Below, one piece after another: positions 54,647-62,151 of a DNA stretch of 64,000 nt. This stretch comes from Pycnococcus provasolii. Its lineage: Eukaryota; Chlorophyta; Pseudoscourfieldiophyceae; Pseudoscourfieldiales. Location: NCBI GenBank assembly GCA_049487715.1, contig CP150559.1:310001-374000 (forward strand). The letters run 5' to 3'. The notes beneath the pieces were generated by a model. The model saw only the letters and a list, made by a program, of their open reading frames with translations. It was not told the DNA's origin and ran no database searches. Every line of letters begins with the position of its first letter. Positions within the stretch are counted from its first letter, which is position 1. A program made the position numbers and the translations under genes.

Positions 54647-57600
54647 ATGGCGTCGGTGGCGCCGCCGCACCTGCACGCGCCACAGCAGCAGCAGCAGCAG
54701 CAAATACCACAGGACGTTGGTGGTGGTGTCACATCCGCGGCGCAGGTGCTAGCGTCAACGGCGTTCCTTGCGCAAGTTCACGCCAATCCCTCGCTATCCA
54801 TAACCCACGCAGACCAGCTACGACAAGCCAACGCGACGTTGGTGAACCTCCGCAACGCACCGTTACCGTACGCAGCCTGCTTGACCATCCTTACCACGTC
54901 CGACGACGCCTTTGCACACTTCCACGCGGCGTCCACCATACGTGCTGCACTGCTGCGTGAAGGGTTCGGATCGCAGGATGTCCCACCTCGACTCAGCACG
55001 CCAGACAGAAAGACGATCGTCACGCAGCTCGCACAGCTTCCCATCAACGCAAACCAGCACAACTCTGCTGTTGCCGTGCACGCGGTGAGACGAGCGTGGG
55101 CCATGGCAGTCAAGTCTGTGTGGCTCGACGAAAGTCAGCAGGACCGACGCAGCCTTCTTGCGACGATGCTTCCCGCCTTGGACGCAGCGAATATCACGAC
55201 GCCGCAGCAGGCGATGGCGTATGCCGACGCCGCGGTGTGCATCGTCGACGCCTTCGACGCCGACGGCGGAAAGCAGTGGCGTCACCACCACGTCGCTTGT
55301 CGCCAAGCCTTTGAGGATGCGTCAGTGCCGCCGGAAACATCCGTGCTCTACCGTGGCATCTTTGCACCTTTGGTGCACCTTGCCAACACGTTCGTTCCGG
55401 CGACAGACAGCAACGAGGCTGCCGCAAAAATTATCACGGCGCTCTCCAAGTGCCTTGGTTGGTTCGACACGAGGGACGAACGCGGCGGCGACGGCGACGC
55501 GAACGACGACGCGAACGACGATGCTGACAACCAGGCGACCGTGATCCCGCGCTTCTCCAGCCGACGTGCGTACGAGCTCTACACGAACGCGCAGGCATCC
55601 TTCACATGGCTTCCCACGCTGCTGCGCGATCCGTCGGACACACCTGTCACGCGTGCAGCACGGGAGCTCGCCGTGCTGCTCGTCGCAGGCGCACCTCCGA
55701 ACGATGCCGGCGATGTCAACGAAGACGATGCATCCATGATGCAGCTCATCGCCCTCCTACTGCCGCTTCTCATCCCCACGGCCACGGAAACGTCCTCGCT
55801 CACGCCGGAGCATGCTCATGCGCTGGGCGCTCGCCTCACCACCGCGGCACGAGCTTGTCGAGCCGCCGCTGCTGTGCACGGCGGTATGAACAGCGAGCGC
55901 GCTTTTCCGGGATTTCATGCCGCCGCCGCGGCGCTCGTCGCGCTCTGCGCGCGTTGCGGATGCGCGAGGGAGGATGCCGACGAGAGCGCGTGGTCCGTCG
56001 CCGCGGCGGGCATGCTGACGAGCGCCTTTCACTACTCGACTGCGGACGCCGGACGCCTGTGGCATGCACCTGGGAGGCTAAGCGCACCTCCCCCCGAAGC
56101 TCGGCAGGCTTGCCAGAGTGCGTACGAAAGTCTGGTCGCGGCTCATCTTGCCGAGGTGGAGCGCATCTGCATGGAGGAGGAAGATGACGACGAACAGCTC
56201 GCGGCTGGTGCTGCGGCAGCTGAGGAAAGCGCGCGCACGCTCGCGCTTCTGGCGCGTCGCGCGGGCGTCGACGCCGTGTCGAGGATCGTCACGAGCCTCG
56301 CGACAGCGGCGGATCGCGCTCTCGCGGATGAGACGCAGGCATCGACAAGCGGTGGCCCGGACGACGAGGTGTCTCGAGCGAAGCGACTCGAAACGCTTTG
56401 CTTTGTCTGGAATGCGGTGTGCGACATTGCAGCTGACGAGGGCGAGATTGACCCACCCGCGGAGCTCGTATGCATCGAAGCGGACGACTGGCCGGAGGCG
56501 ACGCGCGAAGCGGCACACGCATCCAGTGCAAGCTGGCTTGCGGGCACGAGCCTGCTTCGCGGTGCAACGGCAGCCAGCGGTGGCGGCGTGGAGCTGAGCC
56601 CGAAGTGCCTCGAGGTGCTGTGCCGATGTCTGCGAAGATGGGCAGAAGTTTACCTGCTCCCCCGAGATGACGTTATCACACCCGCGACGCAAGCCGCTGG
56701 TGTGCTCGTCGCCGAGACGACGGCTTCCACCGCGGCGTTCGAGGCTTGCACAAACCTCTGCCTGAAGAGCTGGGGTCAGCCGGGAGAGGCGATGCTGCAC
56801 GTTGAGGCGGCCCGGCTATTCAAGAGCTTGTGCGCGATGGGCAGCCCGACGCGCTCGCGCATTGCGCATGCATCGCCTGCGCTACGCCGCGTCGCGGTGG
56901 CGTTCGCCGCGGGAGAGACGGGCGAGCTGTTCAAGGCGCTGCTGCCGAAGCACCAGCGTCTGCTCGCGAGTGGCCTCGCCGCAGCGGTACCCACAGTGGT
57001 GGTGGCTGAGAGCCTCGGCGTGTTTGCGCGAGCCGCGGCCACCGCTACCTCGGCCCCGGCGGCGCAGGCGGGTGCCGGCGCGGCGGAGGAGATTGCCGCA
57101 CGGCACTATGCTCGCGTGCGAGGCATATGCGATGCGATGCAGGTTGGAAAGATGGACGCCGCTGCCATCGCAGAGCTGAGCAAGCCAACGGATGCGTGGC
57201 CTGCGGCACTTGCTTGGCACGGCATTCTCGTGGCCCGTGCGCCCGCAGCCTGGGGCAGCCACACGGAGGCTCTCGCATCGATCGACACTCTCCTCCGCGC
57301 GGTGGGAACGGCGTTGGACACTGGCGCTGCTGATGTGGCGTACGCGAATATGCTGGCATCGCTCGTGGAGGGTGCCGCAACCGCGTCGGCGCGTCAGCTC
57401 GTGGCACTCGATCGCACAACCGGCGGCGGCGTTGACGCTGAGGAGGAAGCGCACGCACGGTATCGCGCATACAAGGCATGCCTGCGCCTGCTTGCGACGT
57501 GCGGAACAATCTCGGCAGCACTCGCCGATCCGTCTGGCGTAGTGCCCACGTCATTAGCGCGCTGCGTGCTGAGCCAATGTCACGGTGCGGCGGCGAACGT

Positions 57601-58207
57601 CAAGGCGCAGGTGCTGGCGACACCGGGCAAGTGGCCAAAGCTGACGTCGTCGTTTTTCGACGCGACGGCGGGAGTGCTGATCGCGTGCCCCCACGCGCTG
57701 TCTTGCATGGCTGGATCACCTGAGCTCGACGCGCTGCTCGACGCGGTGGAGCGAGGTGCCTGCACACCCGAGCGCGTCGAGGTGACGGCACGCATGCGCT
57801 GCTTCGATGCATTGGCGAAGCTTTCGGAGTGCATGCACGCACAGAACGTGTCCGGCAGCCAACAGGCTGCTGTGACGCGTGCGCGCCTGGCGCTGAGCCT
57901 AGAGCGCGTGCTCGGTGCACTGCTGTCGGGCGAGCTTGGTGCCGCGAGCGGCGCGGCGGAGGCGAGCGACGCCGTCTGGCACCTCAGTCGCCTGAACCCA
58001 GACACGCTCACGGCGTGCGTGCGTGCGTTCGATGCGCGTGCACAGGGTGCTCCACAGGTGCGCGCGGCGCTCGAGGCGGTTGTCGTGGGAGCTTCAAGTG
58101 TGCCTGTGAATAATCGTCTTGCTATGCGTGATGCGCGGCGGAACTTCAAGGAGAAGCTCGTCGCATGCTGCACGGCATGCCAGCTGTGCGTTCCTGCTAC
58201 GGCTTAG
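54647..58207 (+). CDS. XPO4: Exportin-4-like karyopherin
   Basis: 1186 residues in one frame, close to the ~1150 of animal and plant exportin-4. After a Gln-rich N terminus comes 'LVNLRNAPLPYAACLTILTTSDDAFAHFHAASTIRAALLRE', the importin-beta N-terminal-type helix pair as in XPO4. The rest is an unbroken series of Ala/Leu-rich HEAT helices with short acidic insertions (near 55490, 56170). The C terminus '.RRNFKEKLVACCTACQLC' recalls the family end. Exportin-4 carries cargoes such as eIF5A out of the nucleus with Ran-GTP. The call rests on the N-terminal pattern and length; another exportin is possible. Confidence 0.7.
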   Translation: MASVAPPHLHAPQQQQQQQIPQDVGGGVTSAAQVLASTAFLAQVHANPSLSITHADQLRQANATLVNLRNAPLPYAACLTILTTSDDAFAHFHAASTIRAALLREGFGSQDVPPRLSTPDRKTIVTQLAQLPINANQHNSAVAVHAVRRAWAMAVKSVWLDESQQDRRSLLATMLPALDAANITTPQQAMAYADAAVCIVDAFDADGGKQWRHHHVACRQAFEDASVPPETSVLYRGIFAPLVHLANTFVPATDSNEAAAKIITALSKCLGWFDTRDERGGDGDANDDANDDADNQATVIPRFSSRRAYELYTNAQASFTWLPTLLRDPSDTPVTRAARELAVLLVAGAPPNDAGDVNEDDASMMQLIALLLPLLIPTATETSSLTPEHAHALGARLTTAARACRAAAAVHGGMNSERAFPGFHAAAAALVALCARCGCAREDADESAWSVAAAGMLTSAFHYSTADAGRLWHAPGRLSAPPPEARQACQSAYESLVAAHLAEVERICMEEEDDDEQLAAGAAAAEESARTLALLARRAGVDAVSRIVTSLATAADRALADETQASTSGGPDDEVSRAKRLETLCFVWNAVCDIAADEGEIDPPAELVCIEADDWPEATREAAHASSASWLAGTSLLRGATAASGGGVELSPKCLEVLCRCLRRWAEVYLLPRDDVITPATQAAGVLVAETTASTAAFEACTNLCLKSWGQPGEAMLHVEAARLFKSLCAMGSPTRSRIAHASPALRRVAVAFAAGETGELFKALLPKHQRLLASGLAAAVPTVVVAESLGVFARAAATATSAPAAQAGAGAAEEIAARHYARVRGICDAMQVGKMDAAAIAELSKPTDAWPAALAWHGILVARAPAAWGSHTEALASIDTLLRAVGTALDTGAADVAYANMLASLVEGAATASARQLVALDRTTGGGVDAEEEAHARYRAYKACLRLLATCGTISAALADPSGVVPTSLARCVLSQCHGAAANVKAQVLATPGKWPKLTSSFFDATAGVLIACPHALSCMAGSPELDALLDAVERGACTPERVEVTARMRCFDALAKLSECMHAQNVSGSQQAAVTRARLALSLERVLGALLSGELGAASGAAEASDAVWHLSRLNPDTLTACVRAFDARAQGAPQVRAALEAVVVGASSVPVNNRLAMRDARRNFKEKLVACCTACQLCVPATA

Positions 58208-58317
58208 TGGTAGTGTGTATGCTTATTCTTTGTGAAACAGAATAAATGTTATATGTTTTATTATGTACTAAGAACATAAAATATCAAGAGTTGCTAACTT
58301 CTATTTCTACATTTTCT

Positions 58318-59436
58318 CTAATCCGAATCCGAATCTGATCCTTTCCCCACCATCGGTGCCATCGCCACATCATGTCGCTGCTTTTGCTGCTTGACCATGG
58401 TGTACGTGGCAATTCCAGCACAACACACGATCCAACCCAACATCTGCACATTCGTCACTATATCGTGGTTGATAATCACGCTCGCGGCGATAAGGATCAG
58501 GCCTTTCGCTTGATTTAGCACCATTCGCCATAGTGCAGAGGTATGCTTCACAATCGCCGTGCTCGTCCACAAGGTCATGGTGCCAAAGATGCAAACGCCA
58601 GCAAAACTGTGTAGACCAACGGCAAACATCTCATACACCGCACGCACAATTCCCTTCGGACCATCGATTATCAGCATTGCGAGACTAAGCAGCAACGCAG
58701 TCAACGGAGCAATGGCACGAAGTGCATTGGTGGTAGTCCATCCATTGAGGAGAATCTGTTGAAAGCACACGGCCAAGGCGAAGGATGTCATATCAGCGAA
58801 GCAAAGAATGACGCCGAATAGGTCGAACGACGCTTCCCCGCCATAGCTTGTGAGCAGCGTGCCCGCGACGATGATGGCAACAGAACCGGCGAGTTTGAAT
58901 GAGCATGTCTCTAGAGAAAACCCAACGCTAATTACCAGCGTGATGATTGGCATTAGTGCCTTTAGCATTGTGATTGCGGAGACTGATAGATAGCGGTACT
59001 CGAGTTGCCCGAGCACGAAGGATAATGCCGTACATGCAGCTGTTGGAAGAGCCTTCAATGCTGCAGTCTTATATGATGATGATGAAGACGGGGAGAAGAA
59101 GGACTCGAGCGCCTTCTTGCCGATGATGCTGTTGTTGTCTTCTATGGCGTTGTTGAACGTTAGAGCGCGCACCACCTCAATGCTCGCACTCGTTGAAATT
59201 GGTCCGAGCAGCGCGAGGATGATTGGATACTCGAAGTTGTGCGTCGTCATGAGCGAATTGTTGGTCATCACGAGCGTCACCGAGAAGAACCACCATGCCA
59301 GGATTAGCGCAACCAAGTTTACGAAGCTGATCGTCGTCGGAGCACTACTACTACTGGTCTTCTTTTCCTCCTGACGCGCGCGCGCCGTCGCGTCGTCGAT
59401 GTCGTCGTTGATCACCACCACCGCGGCAGAAGACAT
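58318..59436 (-). CDS. TPT/SLC35-type transporter
   Basis: 372 residues from ATG 59436. About ten hydrophobic segments start at 'LVALILAWWFFSVTLVMTNNSLM'. TPT-family marks: 'LEYRYLSVSAITMLKALMPIITLVI', 'LLTSYGGEASFDLFGVILCF' and 'ALWRMVLNQAKGLILIAASVIINHD', followed by a last helix and a Lys/Gln-rich tail. It should exchange a phosphorylated sugar, nucleotide sugar or similar solute across an endomembrane. It is distinct from the SLC35D-like gene at 1636. No plastid transit peptide is clear. Confidence 0.8.
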   Translation of the reverse strand: MSSAAVVVINDDIDDATARARQEEKKTSSSSAPTTISFVNLVALILAWWFFSVTLVMTNNSLMTTHNFEYPIILALLGPISTSASIEVVRALTFNNAIEDNNSIIGKKALESFFSPSSSSSYKTAALKALPTAACTALSFVLGQLEYRYLSVSAITMLKALMPIITLVISVGFSLETCSFKLAGSVAIIVAGTLLTSYGGEASFDLFGVILCFADMTSFALAVCFQQILLNGWTTTNALRAIAPLTALLLSLAMLIIDGPKGIVRAVYEMFAVGLHSFAGVCIFGTMTLWTSTAIVKHTSALWRMVLNQAKGLILIAASVIINHDIVTNVQMLGWIVCCAGIATYTMVKQQKQRHDVAMAPMVGKGSDSDSD

Positions 59437-60336
59437 TGCTTTTTTTGGTTGGGCGAACAAAACAAAACGGCAAGGTCCTGCCAAGATTTCAAACTAGAAA
59501 AAATCCTCCTCAGTCCTCACAACGGCCCACGGGGTGGTATGTGGTGCTAACCCCTAATTGGCGTGGAGCCAAGACAGGTTGAGCCACTTGGTTCCCTTGG
59601 TTAAGGGGAGGTAACGCCCTCAGGCGTTAGGTCCCCTTTATTCCCTCCGAAGTCCATTTCTAGCGTTGAGCTGAGGGTCATGAGCGCGGGAATTACCAGA
59701 TTGATTGTCGGGTAGGTGGTGCCGCACAAGAGCTCTGAAGTCTCGTAGTGCCCACGCAAGCACATGTGTGTGCTGTGATGAGTGTGCGAGCGAAGCGAAC
59801 GCGCTGAAAAAGGCCGTGAGTGGATACGGCTTTCACGCTATGCTCGAAGCGTTGGAGGACATCGCGGTGGCGAGCGAGAGGTCGCATCGCGCGCGCAGAA
59901 TGCAGTGGTGCGGCATGCCGGCATTCACCCGCAGAATAGGATGAGCAAGTATCTTGCCTTTGGCCGGTGCGACGTGAACGGCGGTGTTGGCGCTGACAAG
60001 GTTGTGCTCAACGTGTGCGACCTGCAGCCGGAAAATCAGGACCGCACGGAGTCGCTGTCAAGCGCGTTTCTAAGACGCTTGACAATATGTGGCATGTCCG
60101 GCAATATGTAGACATGAATAGAGATTGCAGCGCATCTCGCATAACTTGTTTATCCGGTCTGCCCGGAATGTCGGATCAATTTGACAGGTCGAGAATGTGA
60201 AACGTGCGCAAGCCGAAGAGCTCCATCGCCGTCGCGAGTACCGACCGCGCTCCACCACGCCCGATTCTTAGTAAGTCCATGAGATTCCTTGGTTGGATAT
60301 CGGTGCCGTGCTTCTCGTCGGTTGAGAAGCCGGGCC
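59437..60336. other. intergenic with scattered remnants of coding sequence
   Basis: Short protein-like pieces occur on the plus strand in changing frames: 'ALKKAVSGYGFHAMLEALED' (about 59797), 'MSKYLAFGRCDVNGGVGADK' (59941), 'SKTLDNMWHVRQYVDMNRDC' (about 60068) and 'NVKRAQAEELHRRREYRPRS' (about 60194). They may be one decayed gene or exons of an intron-containing one. No family recognised. A strong hairpin lies at 59603-59638. Confidence 0.35.
59603..59638. other. Strong hairpin
   Basis: TAACGCC-CTCA-GGCGTTA inner stem, extended outward by AAGGGG/CCCCTT with a small internal mismatch. About 13 base pairs in total in non-coding DNA upstream of the transporter start. Confidence 0.7.
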
Positions 60337-61831
60337 TGTGGCGGCGAGCTCAAGCCGTCCTCTTTCACTACACGTAAGACCGCCAAGCCTACGGTAGACA
60401 CACCTTAAGTAAAAGTTAAGAGTGGTTGAGTTACACGGAGGATACTAAGGGAGGTCCCTCGAGAGAGGGGGATCACGTGATAACCTCCTCATAGTGGGCA
60501 CTGCCCGTTATAAGGGGGGCTGATGAATCACGTGACCACCTCCCTGTTGGGGGTTTTGGCAGTTCGGCGTATCCCGTTTGGGGGTTCACCTCACACACCA
60601 CCCCGCAGAGCAGTCAAAAATCCGTGAGAAGTAAGCGTATCTGAGAAGAAAAACCTCAAGCTGAGAGGAAAAGAAACTCGTGTCAGTAGGGAAGCGCGCG
60701 TTGAACTCCGATGCTGAGGTTGCCGTCGTAACGATCCGCGTTAAAGTGTTTAGAAGTAGCCGACGTGTATCCTGCAGCAGTTGAGCGTAGACGTTTCTGC
60801 GAAGTGACACCGTCTGAGTGTTTGCGTTTGCGCGAGTTGGATCCACCACCCCACGTCGGTTTGCTGAGAATGAAAAGCAAATGATCATCGCGATTTTGAT
60901 ATTCTCTCCGCAGTCAGGGAAGAATACTCGAACAATTCTCTCGATTTGGCGAAAGATAGGCGCTGGATTGTCGTGAGTCGGTAGCTTGATTGACATCAGT
61001 TCCTGCAAAGCTGAAATGCTGTTGCTTATGGAAGGCGTACCCCAGCGCTTAAAGAAGAAGCGAAATACGAGGATTCCGTTCTTGTCTTGCCTTTCGACGA
61101 TATCCTTGGCAGCTGGGCTCAGTGTATCCATAAGAACTCGGTAAAGAAAACGTCGGTCTTTCGGAGTGTACCCAGGTTCCAGTCTTCGTCTCCGTACTCG
61201 TCGATTTCGTCGTACTTGATGATTCGCTCGAGATTGTCGTAGTCGATTCCCTCGGTGGCAGAGATAACAGCGTTCCCAGCCTGTAGCGCTGTCACCTTCG
61301 TAACGAACGGTAGCTTCCGATTCTTTCTCCTCCATGTCGTAGATTAAGTGAGAAAGTATGGCCTTAGACGTCTCGCGCTGCAACTTAAGCAGTTCACCTG
61401 ACCTCATGTTACGGGTGATTCGTTGCGGCCGGACGGGAGCAACAAGCTCTTCCTCTTCTAACTCCATTGTTGATTCGAAGAAGGTTGATTTCAAAAGTAA
61501 TTCTTAAGCGATTTGTTTAGTTACTCTCTTAAAACTTAAGTATTATGTGTGCGGACTTCCAACACTAGCTAGTGTGGCGGCGAGCTCAAGCCGTCCTCTT
61601 TCACTACACGTAAGACCGCCAAGCCTACGGTAGACACACCTTAAGTAAAAGTTAAGAGTGGTTGAGTTACACGGAGGATACTAAGGGAGGTCCCTCGAGA
61701 GAGGGGGATCACGTGATAACCTCCTCATAGTGGGCACTGCCCGTTATAAGGGGGGCTGATGAATCACGTGACCACCTCCCTGTTGGGGGTTTTGGCAGTT
61801 CGGCGTATCCCGTTTGGGGGTTCACCTCACA
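60337..61831 (-). mobile_element. LTR retroelement 2, short non-autonomous, intact
   Basis: Two 259-bp direct repeats, 60337-60595 and 61573-61831, that look identical, each TGTGGC...CTCACA as written on the plus strand, flanked by the 5-bp duplication GGGCC (60332-60336 and 61832-61836). The internal ~980 bp codes on the minus strand for one gag-like ORF related to that of element 1; no pol. The LTR sequence is unrelated to that of element 1. Young by LTR identity. Confidence 0.92.
60586..61467 (-). CDS. Gag-like ORF of LTR element 2
   Basis: 293 residues from ATG 61467, ending a few bases inside the 3' LTR. The stretch 'DRRFLYRVLMDTL' ... 'NGILVFRFFFKRWGTPSISNSISALQEL' ... 'DNPAPIFRQIERI' aligns with the element 1 ORF. 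A segment before it (about 61150-61290) makes more sense one frame over ('YDNLERIIKYDEIDEYGDED'), so the ORF probably carries a pair of frame changes. A basic C-terminal part follows the shared region. Confidence 0.6.
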   Translation of the reverse strand: MELEEEELVAPVRPQRITRNMRSGELLKLQRETSKAILSHLIYDMEEKESEATVRYEGDSATGWERCYLCHRGNRLRQSRANHQVRRNRRVRRRRLEPGYTPKDRRFLYRVLMDTLSPAAKDIVERQDKNGILVFRFFFKRWGTPSISNSISALQELMSIKLPTHDNPAPIFRQIERIVRVFFPDCGENIKIAMIICFSFSANRRGVVDPTRANANTQTVSLRRNVYAQLLQDTRRLLLNTLTRIVTTATSASEFNARFPTDTSFFSSQLEVFLLRYAYFSRIFDCSAGWCVR

Positions 61832-61836
61832 GGGCC

Positions 61837-62151
61837 TTGGAAGAGGCCCGGTCGTGAGGGTCCCGATTCTTCCCACAAGGAAAAGCAGGCCGCGAGGAAG
61901 ACACACAGCATTCCATGCTAGGAGGTATCCCCAACAAGGCAAAGCCGCCCTGCTGGGGGCCCGGGAGAGGGAAGTGGAAAGCCGCGTCCCCCCCTTGCCT
62001 TGCGTTCATTCTTCGTTCGTTTTTTCTGGATCAGCTTCGTCGATATCGTCTTGTCTCAGTGTCAGTGTCCTTCCCTCAGTCATGTCGCACGTCGACGATA
62101 TCTGGGCGGCGTTAAAGGCGTCGTCGCTTCCTGCGAATCGTTCCAGGAACC
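61837..62151. other. gap upstream of the HEAT-repeat gene
   Basis: Promoter/5' region. An ORF with a good start (ATG 62082, 'MSHVDDIWAALKASSLPANR') overlaps the gene's apparent start in another frame and stops at 62222. It may be the true N terminus joined through a frame change or intron. Confidence 0.45.

Noticed and set aside
54128-54703. 191-codon minus-strand frame before the split host ORF
   Set aside because: It overlaps the exportin-4 start, has a poly-Leu beginning from an antisense CAG run and no recognisable domain.
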